From NCBI GenBank assembly GCA_035651455.1, contig DASRFR010000022.1, positions 372,001 to 436,000 on the forward strand: a stretch of 64,000 bases of DNA, given 5' to 3'. The translations under genes were made by a program, and so were the position numbers. Shown in pieces: positions 16,719 to 24,448 of this stretch. The notes below the pieces were generated by a model, which saw only the letters and a program-made list of their open reading frames with translations, did not search any database and was not told where the DNA came from. Position 1 is the stretch's first letter, and each line of letters starts with the position of its first letter. The stretch comes from DASRFR01 sp035651455 (GTDB taxonomy: Bacteria; Acidobacteriota; Terriglobia; Terriglobales; Acidobacteriaceae).

Positions 16719-17212
16719 AGCGCAACCACAATAAACGCCATCTGGCGGCGGTCTAACACACTCACCCAACACCAAGTCCCGGGCTCACAGCGACGTTGCG
16801 CACTCCGCTAAATTTGGCCTGCTTCGCCCTTTTTCTAAGGGGAACCCCTTAGCTCGAGTAGGCTATTCGCCATGAAAATGCAGCTTTTCCTCTTGATTTC
16901 TACGAAAACGGTTGCTTGCGAGTAGATGCCTCCCTAAGATCACCAGAAATCAAAAACGAAATAGCAGTTGCGCCACTGCGCATGAGATGCGATCTCTCCG
17001 CCGCCTCTCAGCCGAAGTAAGTCTCGCAGTTGGGTGTTCCTGTACCAGGCGCGCAATTTTCCTCCGGCGGAAGATTGCGTAAAGAGCAAACCTAAAAACT
17101 TTTAGTAGGCGATTCGCTCGACCGCCGTTTGGCACGCGTTTGTTGCGTCCAGAGGATTCGTGCAGCCTCGCAGTCGCGCCACTGCGTTCAAAAAAAAGCT
17201 GGAGAATGATTA
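16719..17212. other. 494-bp gap; one 8-bp inverted repeat, no gene
   Basis: At 16835-16852 the arms CTAAGGGG and CCCCTTAG flank AA; as a hairpin this would be 7 bp with a GAAC loop, with Ts before but not after it. A 17-codon frame at 16872 (MKMQLFLLISTKTVACE) has no ribosome site. The rest is the upstream region of the secreted protein at 17213. I looked for a c-di-GMP riboswitch and did not find its core. Confidence 0.4.
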
Positions 17213-18253
17213 ATGAAAAGGTTTCTGCCTATTTTTGTGCTCCTTGCGCTATGGACGACATCAGCATTCGCTTCGTCAGGCTCGGTAACCGTTACCGCGC
17301 CCAAAAACAACAGTACGGTGGCACAGACGATTCAATATGTAGCGACTGCATGGACGAGTTGCTCGAAGGGCGTCTCCGCAATGGGTATATACACCGCGCC
17401 CGGCGTATTGGTTTATACCGTTGGCGGCGCCAGTCTCAATACACTCATCACCTTAAGCCCCGGTAAGTACACTACGACCGTGGAAGAATGGGACAACTGC
17501 GGCGGAGCCGCAACCACGAACGTGACCATCACGGTCGGATCCGGTGGTGGTGGCGGTGGTAGCACTTTCTATAATCTGCAGAAGAGCGGTGGTTGGACCG
17601 GCTACGCGTTGAGCCCGCCCTCCTATCAGATCTGCAACAACTGCCCTGGAATTCAATTCTCCATGACCCAGGGAATCAAGTCGCCTTCTCTGAGCGGCAA
17701 TTCGACTCAGTTCTGGATTGGCGGCACCACGCAATACGGTGATGCCCTATGGAACAACCATTTGATCGGGGATTTTTCCTCTCAAGGCCTGCCGGATTCG
17801 AATCACACGCTGGTTCCCACCCTGCATAACTTCACCTACGACGTCGAATTCTACGGCAGCAATCTGGAACTCTCACAAGCCCTGGAATTTGACATCAACC
17901 AGTTTGTAAACAACCAGGGATTCATCTGGGGCCACGAATGCCGCATAGCTGGCGGCCATGAGTGGGATACATGGGACAATGTTAACCAGAAGTGGGTGGC
18001 TACAGGCGTCGGCTGCTGGCCCAAGAGTAATGCCTGGAATCACCTGACCATTCAAGCCCAGCGCACGTCCGACAACAAGCTACTGTTCCAGTCCATCACG
18101 TTAAATGGTGTGACCAACACTTTGAACATCACGCGCACACCTGGATCGGCTGTGGGCTGGTACGGTGTCACAATCAACTACCAGATGGACGGCAACAAGT
18201 ACCAGAACGGCTACACCGATTATCTGGATCAGCTCAATTTCACGTATTGGTAG
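17213..18253 (+). CDS. Secreted two-domain protein, function unknown
   Basis: A 346-residue protein. Signal peptide 1-21 (MKRFLPIFVLLALWTTSAFA). An Ig-like beta domain follows at about 22-110 (SVTVTAPKNNSTVAQTIQYVATA ... GKYTTTVEEWDNCGG), then a Gly-rich linker (GSGGGGGGS) and a C-terminal beta-rich domain of about 220 residues. That domain is rich in Trp, Asn and Cys (FWIGG, YDVEFYG, EFDINQF, WDTWDNVNQKW, WNHLTIQAQR) and resembles a concanavalin/LamG-like jelly roll. The layout suggests cell-surface carbohydrate or protein binding. GGAGAATGA precedes the ATG, and an intrinsic terminator follows the stop. I do not recognise a named family. Confidence 0.7.
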   Translation: MKRFLPIFVLLALWTTSAFASSGSVTVTAPKNNSTVAQTIQYVATAWTSCSKGVSAMGIYTAPGVLVYTVGGASLNTLITLSPGKYTTTVEEWDNCGGAATTNVTITVGSGGGGGGSTFYNLQKSGGWTGYALSPPSYQICNNCPGIQFSMTQGIKSPSLSGNSTQFWIGGTTQYGDALWNNHLIGDFSSQGLPDSNHTLVPTLHNFTYDVEFYGSNLELSQALEFDINQFVNNQGFIWGHECRIAGGHEWDTWDNVNQKWVATGVGCWPKSNAWNHLTIQAQRTSDNKLLFQSITLNGVTNTLNITRTPGSAVGWYGVTINYQMDGNKYQNGYTDYLDQLNFTYW

Positions 18254-18280
18254 AAGAAGCCTAACCTCCTAAGGCACTCT

Positions 18281-18308
18281 GGGCGCATCTTCAGATGCGC
18301 CCATTTTT
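18281..18308 (+). terminator. Intrinsic terminator of the 17213 gene
   Basis: Perfect 10-bp stem (GGGCGCATCT / AGATGCGCCC) with a 2-base centre that opens to a 4-base loop, followed by ATTTTT. Confidence 0.85.
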
Positions 18309-18492
18309 GCTTCTCTCAATCGCAGCCGTGTTCAAATTACAGGAAAGAGAAAAATCTTCCACCCAGTCAATTCAAGGCTCACGGGTCATTGAAACGACTC
18401 CGCGCCATTTCATCCTTTTCCGCAACTCTCAAGAGGACCGCCATTTGCACGGGAGAACTATGCACGACAAAGCTTCAGGAGGACAGATTCCC

Positions 18493-18642
18493 ATGGCGAA
18501 AGATCCGGTCTGCAACATGGAAGTGAGTGAACAGGAGGCTGAGTACACCGCCCAATATGGCAACCAGGAATATTATTTCTGTTCCGAAGAATGTCGGGAC
18601 AAATTTGAGAGTCACCCGGAGCGTTATGCAGTCGCAGCATAG
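18493..18642 (+). CDS. YHS-domain protein (short)
   Basis: A 49-residue protein that is all YHS domain: DPVCNMEVSEQEAEYTAQY, then YYFCSEECRDKFESHPERY. Cys in DPVC, Cys and Cys in FCSEEC form the metal-binding set of this family, which is often found with metal-handling proteins or as a fusion to P-type ATPases. AGGAGG lies 11 bases upstream of ATG 18493; an in-frame ATG at 18460 with GGGAGAA is an alternative that adds 11 residues. The DUF2934 gene starts inside its last codons, so the two are translationally coupled. Confidence 0.8.
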   Translation: MAKDPVCNMEVSEQEAEYTAQYGNQEYYFCSEECRDKFESHPERYAVAA

Positions 18643-18868
18643 GATGGAAGAGTCGGCGGAACTGAACCGCACAGCCCGACCCGGGGTCAACCAGAAGACG
18701 AGCAGCGGGCTCCCCGATGCAATGCTCGAACATCGGATCCGCAGCCGCGCGTACGAGATTTTTGAACAGCGCGGATTTCGCGATGGACAGGCTCTCGAAG
18801 ACTGGTTGAAGGCGGAAAAAGAAGTATTGAGAACTACCTCCGTCGAAGCCTCGTTACCGAAACACTGA
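18626..18868 (+). CDS. DUF2934-domain protein
   Basis: An 80-residue soluble protein. The C-terminal half (LEHRIRSRAYEIFEQRGFRD followed by GQALEDWLKAEKE) is the DUF2934 helical domain, a short domain common in Acidobacteria and Proteobacteria and of unknown role. The first 30 residues are polar and disordered-looking. ATG 18626 has CGGAG 5 bases before and overlaps the YHS gene by 17 bp; an ATG at 18644 right after the YHS stop is a second choice. Pairing with a YHS protein is the only functional hint. Confidence 0.75.
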   Translation: MQSQHRMEESAELNRTARPGVNQKTSSGLPDAMLEHRIRSRAYEIFEQRGFRDGQALEDWLKAEKEVLRTTSVEASLPKH

Positions 18869-18943
18869 ACCGAAGCGCGCATCAGCGGCTGACAGCGCTG
18901 CTAAGGCGCGCTTTTGTGTATTTTTCCCGGCTCCTTTGGCGAG

Positions 18944-19291
18944 TCACGCTCGCCCGGCGTTCGTCAACGTCTCGACCGCATCCCAAACCGTGGGGAACAT
19001 GAGGAACAGCGGCTCGGTCTTAGTGATTTCGAAGAGCTTGAGCACGCGTTTATTTACGCCGCTCAGGACGATGCGGCGCCCCGCTTTCTGGCAGGATACG
19101 TAGGTGCTGATCAGCGTGCCCAGCCCCGCCGAGTCAATGTAAGGGACCTCCGAAAGGTCCAGGATCATGGTGAGGGCATCCTCGCGGCGCATAGCATTCA
19201 GGAACGATGGCAGGTTTTCAGTCGTAAGAGGACCCTTCAGCCGTAGGATACCCTCGTCGGAGTGTTCGATCTGGAGCGGCTCGGACGACAT
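18944..19291 (-). CDS. STAS-domain anti-sigma-factor antagonist
   Basis: A 115-residue protein formed by a single STAS domain. The conserved phosphorylation segment is VPYIDSAGLGTLISTY with Ser54; it is preceded by the strand TMILDLSEV and followed by the strand RRIVLSGV and helix KRVLKLFEIT. In the SpoIIAA/RsbV family the unphosphorylated form binds an anti-sigma kinase and frees a sigma factor. No partner kinase or phosphatase is adjacent. The frame stays open far upstream (to 19771), but the domain begins at ATG 19291, and the longer N-terminus would run into the divergent gene. Confidence 0.85.
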   Translation of the reverse strand: MSSEPLQIEHSDEGILRLKGPLTTENLPSFLNAMRREDALTMILDLSEVPYIDSAGLGTLISTYVSCQKAGRRIVLSGVNKRVLKLFEITKTEPLFLMFPTVWDAVETLTNAGRA

Positions 19292-19487
19292 AGCATCGCT
19301 GATTTTAGGACAGAAAAGCTGGGTGGGCAAATGGCCGCATTGACTCGCAGATGACCGTTGTTTCTGTTTCGGAGAGACAAGGATTTCGGTCTGAAAGGCG
19401 AGGGCTTGATGGGCTAATTTCATATAGCCAAAAGGATTTGGGCCAAGGCCATCCGTAATCTGCCGTTTACCCCGAAGCTCGAACATA

Positions 19488-19961
19488 ATGACGTGCGATA
19501 TGAGTCTCCCCCCAACCATGTCTCCGCCGCTCAGAAAAGCAAACTCTCCGCAGGCGGCGACTCCATCCGAGAACGCCGGCTTGCAACGGCCCGACCCCGT
19601 CCATGCGCTGGTCCAGCTTCTTCGAACCCGCTCCTCGGAAGAGATCCGGCAACGCATGTACGACAATCCTCCCGGAACCGTCTGGTGGACCGCGTGCAAG
19701 ACGGAGCTCGATGCGCGTAACGGCGAGCAGATGATGAAGGCGGTGGTCGAAACCTCACGGGCACTGGGCAAGATACAGGTTTTGACCGAGCGCCAGGATG
19801 GCTCTACCGAGAAGCTGCTCCAGGTGACTACCGAAATTTCGGAATTAATGCAGGGGACTCGCGAGTCCGGACGTCGGATGGAAATTGCCAGCTACTTAGT
19901 TGTCGCCGTCACCGTCGTGCAACTCTTCTATATTGCCTACCTGGTGTTCGGAAAACACTAA
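19488..19961 (+). CDS. Tail-anchored-type membrane protein, function unknown
   Basis: A 157-residue protein: a polar N-terminus, a helical middle (ALVQLLRTRSSEEIRQRMYD, then EQMMKAVVETSRALGKIQVL and TEKLLQVTTEISELMQGTRE that looks coiled-coil) and one C-terminal membrane helix (IASYLVVAVTVVQLFYIAYLVF). With no signal peptide the bulk would face the cytoplasm. Starts at ATG 19488 or 19500 are possible; neither has a clear ribosome site. Divergent from the STAS gene. I do not recognise the family. Confidence 0.6.
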   Translation: MTCDMSLPPTMSPPLRKANSPQAATPSENAGLQRPDPVHALVQLLRTRSSEEIRQRMYDNPPGTVWWTACKTELDARNGEQMMKAVVETSRALGKIQVLTERQDGSTEKLLQVTTEISELMQGTRESGRRMEIASYLVVAVTVVQLFYIAYLVFGKH

Positions 19962-20092
19962 TTCCGAGCTGGCGTAAACCGCCCCGCTAAATCTCGGTGG
20001 CTTCTTTTTCGAGGGTGAAAGAGATTTCCGAGCCAGATGGACGGGAACAATCGCGCACGGCGCGATCTGGACCTTGAACCCGAAGAGAGCCG

Positions 20093-20725
20093 CTACTGCT
20101 CAGGGCTGGTTTCGGCGGGCTCAGCCTCGTTCTGCCCGCCTTCCGCTGGCGCAAGCGGAAGCTTGGTGACACTGTTGAGCAAATCGCGTTCCTGCGGCGA
20201 GAAGGTGCTCTTGAAGCGGTCGGATTCGAGTACCTGCTGCCGCTGCTGCGGTGGCATCTGACGCAAGTCGTGCACCGCTCTCTGGATCATCTGGCGCCGC
20301 TCGGGAGGTAGCTGTTGTAACTGCTGGAACAGCCCGCGCGCCTGCTGCCTCTGTTCGGGCGTCAGGTGCTCCCAGACTTCCATACGGTTCAGCATGCGCT
20401 GCTGCTGCTCAGGCGGCAAGCTGCTGAAATGTTGCAGCCGTTGCTGAAGCTGCTGCTGCATTTGCGGCGGCAATTTGTGGAACTGCGGATCATTCTGCAG
20501 CGCTTTTTGCTGCTGGTCGGGAGGCATATCCTTGTACCGGCGCAGCCACTCGCCCACGTGATGTTGTTGTTGCTGCCGCTGTTGTTGCTGCCGCTGCTGC
20601 TGACGGCGTTCCTGCTGGTCGACCCGGTTCCGCTGGGCCACGCAACGCAGAGTTCCCCCCGGTACGAACGCCAGCACAGCCAGCGTGAACCACAGCGCAA
20701 TGGGACGGAACTTCATATCTGTCAC
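20093..20725 (-). CDS. DUF3106 Gln-rich exported protein
   Basis: A 210-residue protein with an N-terminal signal/anchor (FRPIALWFTLAVLAFVPGG), a Gln/Arg tract (about 38-54) and DUF3106-type repeats built on LPPEQQQRML and LTPEQRQQAR units (about 60-180), predicted fully helical. DUF3106 proteins often follow ECF sigma/anti-sigma genes, as here, where it is the last of three genes and 39 bp after the anti-sigma gene. The helical repeats recall CpxP/Spy-like periplasmic chaperones with LTxxQ motifs; this is only a resemblance. The Gln repeat makes the opposite strand look like a Leu-rich frame. Confidence 0.78.
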   Translation of the reverse strand: MTDMKFRPIALWFTLAVLAFVPGGTLRCVAQRNRVDQQERRQQQRQQQQRQQQQHHVGEWLRRYKDMPPDQQQKALQNDPQFHKLPPQMQQQLQQRLQHFSSLPPEQQQRMLNRMEVWEHLTPEQRQQARGLFQQLQQLPPERRQMIQRAVHDLRQMPPQQRQQVLESDRFKSTFSPQERDLLNSVTKLPLAPAEGGQNEAEPAETSPEQ

Positions 20726-20764
20726 TGAAACAGTTTCCCAGCCCTCGCTAAGCGCGACCCGAAA

Positions 20765-21247
20765 TTACGGGTTCGCGGTTGTGTTAGTGTCCTGCACCTG
20801 CAAATCGTCCAGCAAATCAAAATCGGCGTACATATCGTGGTTCTTGTCCAGTGCCTGCAGATCGCCTACCGCGGTACCTGGCTCAGCATGCGCAACGGCT
20901 GCGTCATTGCCCTTCAGCAGATCGCGGTGTTCCACCGTCACGAAAGTGACTCCAAACGCCATCAACAGGGTTAGCGATAGCGCAAGCGCGGGCTTGCGCA
21001 GCCATTGCAGCCAGCTGAACGCCGGTCGCGCCTGTTCTTCGCGCATGCGTGCCATCACACGCGTATCGAAGTAGGCCGAAGGCTCTGGCGCCTGCCACTC
21101 GTCGAGCAACGCCATGGTCTCGCGTATATCGTTCAGCTTCGCGGAACAAGCGGTGCACGTGCCGAGATGCTTTTGCAGTTCAGGCGACGCCCCGCTCAGC
21201 CCAGCGGCCACGTCCGGCAGCATTTCGTAAATCTCTTTGCAGTTCAT
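20765..21247 (-). CDS. Anti-sigma factor with zf-HC2 domain
   Basis: A 160-residue single-pass protein. The zinc-finger set C3, H27, C31 and C34 (MNCKEIYEMLPD ... LQKHLGTCTACSAKL) is the HxxxCxxC anti-sigma (ZAS) motif. One membrane helix covers about 86-106 (PALALSLTLLMAFGVTFVTV), leaving a periplasmic tail of about 55 acidic residues. It lies 43 bp after the ECF sigma gene in the same direction, so it very probably binds that sigma. The internal ATG 21247 is chosen because MNCKE is the conserved start; the frame opens upstream at 21298. Confidence 0.85.
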   Translation of the reverse strand: MNCKEIYEMLPDVAAGLSGASPELQKHLGTCTACSAKLNDIRETMALLDEWQAPEPSAYFDTRVMARMREEQARPAFSWLQWLRKPALALSLTLLMAFGVTFVTVEHRDLLKGNDAAVAHAEPGTAVGDLQALDKNHDMYADFDLLDDLQVQDTNTTANP

Positions 21248-21290
21248 GACTTCACCAACCAATAAAGTGTCATTAAGGCTTTTTTTTAAA

Positions 21291-22076
21291 CTAAACAAAC
21301 TCTTTCAGTTGCTCGCGCAAAGTCTCGTATGCGCGAAACAGAAGCGACTTGGTCGCAGATTCGCTCAACTTCAGCACATCGGCAATCTGGCGGTAGTCCA
21401 TCTGCTGGTACTTATGCATGACCACCGCAATGCGTTGCCTTTCCGGCAGTGCCTGCACTCTTTGCCGTATAGCTGCCATACGCTCCCGGCGTACCAGGTT
21501 CTCCTCGACCGACGCGGAGGAGTCCGGCAGATCCATCGTGGTTCCGCTTTCCTGGTCCGGTTCATCGAGGCTGACTGTGTTTTCTGGCCTTTCGTGCCGC
21601 GTGTCGCGCGCATGATTGACCGCCAGGTTCGTAGCAATGCGGTACAACCACGTGGTGAACTTCGCGCTAGCTTCGTAACTCTCTCGCGAGCGGTATACGC
21701 GAAGAAAAACCTCCTGCGCCAACTCTTCCGCTGCTGCCGCATTGCGGCAGGTGCGGTACATGAAATTCACCATCGCCCGGCGATACTTCTGCACCAGGTA
21801 TGCGAAGGCGCTCTCATCGCCTTCTTTAACGCGCAGCATGACGTCGGCATCGGTAAGTCCATCGGATGCACTATTTAGGGGGGAGTCGATCCCGGCGGTG
21901 GATGGCTGCACGGGTACCATCGAGAGCAATCCCCGATCCATGGCCACGCTGCTCACACTAGGGTTAACCCCGTCCGGTGGAGAAAGTTGCGCGGAAATTG
22001 CGTCGGAGTTGGGCTCCGAACTCCTTATAGATGAGCTATCTGCAGACGGTTTACCGGGTATCTTACGGAACGCCAT
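21291..22076 (-). CDS. ECF-type RNA polymerase sigma factor
   Basis: A 261-residue sigma factor. A polar, Ser-rich N-terminal stretch of about 75 residues precedes sigma region 2 (ESAFAYLVQKYRRAMVNFMY, AAAEELAQEVFLRVYR, FTTWLYRIATNLAVNHAR) and region 4 (ALPERQRIAVVMHKYQQMDY, RQIADVLKLSESATKSLLFR), the RpoE/SigE-type pattern. The long leader is unusual; a later start would remove it, for example ATG 21941 (MDRGLL). It is first in the operon sigma - anti-sigma - DUF3106. Probably directs an envelope-stress regulon, by analogy. Confidence 0.88.
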   Translation of the reverse strand: MAFRKIPGKPSADSSSIRSSEPNSDAISAQLSPPDGVNPSVSSVAMDRGLLSMVPVQPSTAGIDSPLNSASDGLTDADVMLRVKEGDESAFAYLVQKYRRAMVNFMYRTCRNAAAAEELAQEVFLRVYRSRESYEASAKFTTWLYRIATNLAVNHARDTRHERPENTVSLDEPDQESGTTMDLPDSSASVEENLVRRERMAAIRQRVQALPERQRIAVVMHKYQQMDYRQIADVLKLSESATKSLLFRAYETLREQLKEFV

Positions 22077-22278
22077 GGAGTGTGGAAATCCGGGGCGCCC
22101 AGGGCGGCGCCCCTGCTCGCGTAAAGGCTATCACGGAGCGGACCCGCAGGAAACAGCCCTGAACGCCCGGAGGCGGCGTTCCCCAGACGCCTCCAGGCAT
22201 TACTTGTGAGAAACAGCGGCTTCTTAACCCTTTCTCGATCTGAAGGTCGCAACGCATTTACCGAGTCACTCGGTGCCG

Positions 22279-22776
22279 CTATCCTCCTTGCTGAACCTTC
22301 GTGGCTTGCGAGGAAACGACCCTCCACTTTCCATCTCGCTTCACCCATGTATCCGTGAAGCGGTAGGTGCCGCCAATGTCTTGACCCTTATACGTGCCTT
22401 TCAGTGTGTTAGCTCCCGTGGCTACGGCTGTGTTGCCATAAACATGCACCTTCAGGTCAGTCAACTCCATTGACTCGAACTTCAAGTCGCCTGAACTCAG
22501 ATCTTTCTTGTCTTGCTCCTTGTCGGTTACGCGGCCGCCGGGGTCGGTCGTCATAATGTCGTCGGCTTCATACTCATCGACGGCGGCCGCACCTTTCTTC
22601 ATGGTCGCCTGCGCCCAGTCTTGTTCAAGCTTCTCAATCTGGTTCTGAATGCTGCTTCCGGAGTGGCTTCCGTTCATGGCTTTCGGTTTGGTTGATTTGG
22701 ATGTATCCGCATCCTGACCGGCGGCGAGCGACAGGAAAAGTAAACCTGCAAATGCAATAGCAAGCGCGTGTCTCAT
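22279..22776 (-). CDS. Exported DUF4440/SnoaL-like (NTF2-fold) protein
   Basis: A 165-residue protein with a signal peptide (MRHALAIAFAGLLFLSLAAG) and an NTF2-like domain typical of DUF4440: IEKLEQDWAQATMKKGAAAV, DDIMTTDPGGRVTDK, VYGNTAVATGANTLKGTY, RFTDTWVKRDGKWRVVSSQA. Members of this fold are small binding proteins or enzymes, and DUF4440 has no agreed function. GGAGGAG 3 bases before the ATG fixes the start. Same direction as the sigma operon, 200 bp upstream of it. Confidence 0.82.
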   Translation of the reverse strand: MRHALAIAFAGLLFLSLAAGQDADTSKSTKPKAMNGSHSGSSIQNQIEKLEQDWAQATMKKGAAAVDEYEADDIMTTDPGGRVTDKEQDKKDLSSGDLKFESMELTDLKVHVYGNTAVATGANTLKGTYKGQDIGGTYRFTDTWVKRDGKWRVVSSQATKVQQGG

Positions 22777-23396
22777 GGCTCCTCCTGAGCGGACGGATTG
22801 TATGCAGGGCCAACGCCATTAGCAAATATAGCTACCGCCCATAAAAGTGTTAGCCGTTCCGTTGTTGACGGTGAACAATGCTAAACAGCGCGTGGCCTGC
22901 CTGTGCCGTAACCACGTACCCGGAACGCCGTCAATACAGTTCCACCTGTATCGAACATTCTGCTAAACCGATTTATCATTCGCGGCATCTCAACGCCGCG
23001 CAGATCGCTGCCGTGGCGAAAATCCTCAAAATGCCGAAGCGAGAAAACCAGGGCAAATCGCAGCCAGAGCAGCGCGACCGTCGCGACGGCCTTGCGGAAG
23101 TAATCGAAATGGAGACCAGGCCTGATGACAACGCCCTGGAAGATCGCCGTCGCTGGCTGGCTCTCGCCGATTCCGTGCTTGGAAAAAGTACAACTACAAA
23201 AAAGGTGAAGAGCAGCTAAAGCGTCGCGTTATGGAGAGAGGCTTACGGGGACGCACGATCAACGCCGCGACACGCGTCATATCGGCGAAATTGGAGTCGG
23301 GGAAAAATAGATTAGACACACAACGACACGAGATGCCAGCGTCTCACTCACTTGCGAACTTCGGGCGGCATCGTCAGAATTCAGAGAAGCGCCATC
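22777..23396. other. Gap, at most a doubtful small gene
   Basis: A frame from 22878 to 23219 encodes 113 residues whose second half is polar and charged (RDRRDGLAEVIEMETRPDD and on). It has no ribosome site and no known motif. I do not call it a gene, but it is the best candidate here. Confidence 0.35.
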
Positions 23397-23573
23397 CTAC
23401 GCTACCCCAGTTCCCGTTTTATTCCCCTCGCTGCTCTTGTTCAGGCGACGATCACGTTCCTCGAGAGCAAGGTTCAATTCCTTGACTAAGTCGTACAGCT
23501 TTTGGGAATCTTTCTCGTTCGAGGCGAGCGCAGCGATCTCTTCCCACGTCCTCGCGATCTTCTGCTCAGGCAT
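23397..23573 (-). CDS. Small helical protein, unknown function
   Basis: A 58-residue protein starting at ATG 23573: MPEQKIARTWEEIAALASNE, then KDSQKLYDLVKELNLALEER. The WEEIAxxASxExDxxKLxxLVKELNxAL pattern recurs in short acidobacterial proteins of unknown role, as I recall it; this is recognition by pattern only. The frame continues upstream without such character. No partner gene is adjacent. Confidence 0.55.
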   Translation of the reverse strand: MPEQKIARTWEEIAALASNEKDSQKLYDLVKELNLALEERDRRLNKSSEGNKTGTGVA

Positions 23574-24243
23574 GAAAGGTTGACCCCCACCGTTGCCCCA
23601 TTTTAGGTACAAACGCCAGAGTACCGCAACATTTTTTCGCCGCAGAGCTGATGCCGGAGCCACGGAAGTGCCTGGGAGCAGCGCCGTGCGTCTCTGGCGT
23701 TGGTGCCGGGTAGGTAGCGGGCTGGCCAGATCGCCGCGTAAGTGCCTTCCCACCCTGTCATCGCGTTGCGCAGGCATCCCGGTGACCCGCTGGTTGCCGA
23801 CGCCGACTACCAGATCAAAGCGTGATCCCGAGCCCCTGCTCGCGCTTGTGACGCAAATCCTGAAGGGCTCCAAAGCCGCCGGAATCTGAATCGATTGGCT
23901 ACTCCGGGACGCGGCAACTCTGGCACATTTCGGCGCTTCGGCCATATCGATTCCACGACGTATATTCATGGCCATCGCGCATATCAGAATGGCGATGTGC
24001 CTGCCCGACGCTCCGTGACCGCTCAAGAGGGGGAAGGCGGTGGTTTCGGAGCGTCTCCGCCGGGCGGAACCCGAATCCATCCATCATCACCCGTCCTCAA
24101 ATAAAGACTTCGTGATAGACACTTACGGCGGGCTCGTCGTGCGTGAGCACATCATCGCGCGGACTGTGGTCGCTCGTGGGTTGGCCTGAAAACGCCCGGC
24201 GATGCTAAAATCGAGTACCGCAAATGATTGACTGCTAAGGGTT
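23574..24243. other. Gap left of the integrated element; possible old tRNA promoter
   Basis: No protein-like frame with a start signal. Near the right end a TAAAAT (24206-24211), with a poor TTGGCC 19 bases before, lies 32 bases ahead of the tRNA-Val fragment at 24244. It may be the promoter that served the tRNA before the element inserted. Confidence 0.35.
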
Positions 24244-24263
24244 GGGCGCTTAACTCAGCGGTA
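24244..24263 (+). repeat. attL-like 20-bp repeat (tRNA-Val 5' fragment)
   Basis: Identical to 29252-29271. The following bases to about 24287 keep only a trace of a T-arm (GTCGATTCCCC), so this is a tRNA remnant and not a functional tRNA. Confidence 0.8.
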
Positions 24264-24311
24264 ATCTCACCCTAGTCGATTCCCCAGCATTCATGCAGGT
24301 TTCATCGCTCA

Positions 24312-24320
24312 CGGTGTCCA
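24312..24320 (+). repeat. CGGTGTCCA motif, left end
   Basis: This 9-mer also occurs at 29105-29113 and inverted (TGGACACCG) at 29121-29129 and 29161-29169. All copies are within about 150 bp of the element ends, as expected of integrase arm-binding sites. Confidence 0.5.
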
Positions 24321-24448
24321 GAGCGGTGGAACGCAACCTCACATTTCGCACCCTCTCCCCTTCGGCACTCCCCGTGCTCCGGACATCGCACCAGCCACCG
24401 AGGCACCCGTTTGCCCGCCTCGCTCCCCATTCGAAAGGACAACCTGCT

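Noticed and set aside
16835..16852. CTAAGGGG inverted repeat as a terminator
   Set aside because: No T-run follows it and it is more than 100 bp from the gene end; left as an unexplained repeat.
17100..17212. c-di-GMP riboswitch before the secreted protein
   Set aside because: The conserved GEMM core and its two stems could not be found.
20560..20620. CAG/CTG-like tract as a microsatellite
   Set aside because: It encodes the Gln-rich part of DUF3106 with mixed codons and is not a pure repeat.
20366..20728. Leu-rich frame opposite the DUF3106 gene
   Set aside because: It is the complement of the CAG/Gln-coding tract of the DUF3106 gene.
23580..24080. Upstream extension of the 58-residue gene to a 227-residue protein
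   Set aside because: The added part has no protein character and the conserved segment begins at ATG 23573.
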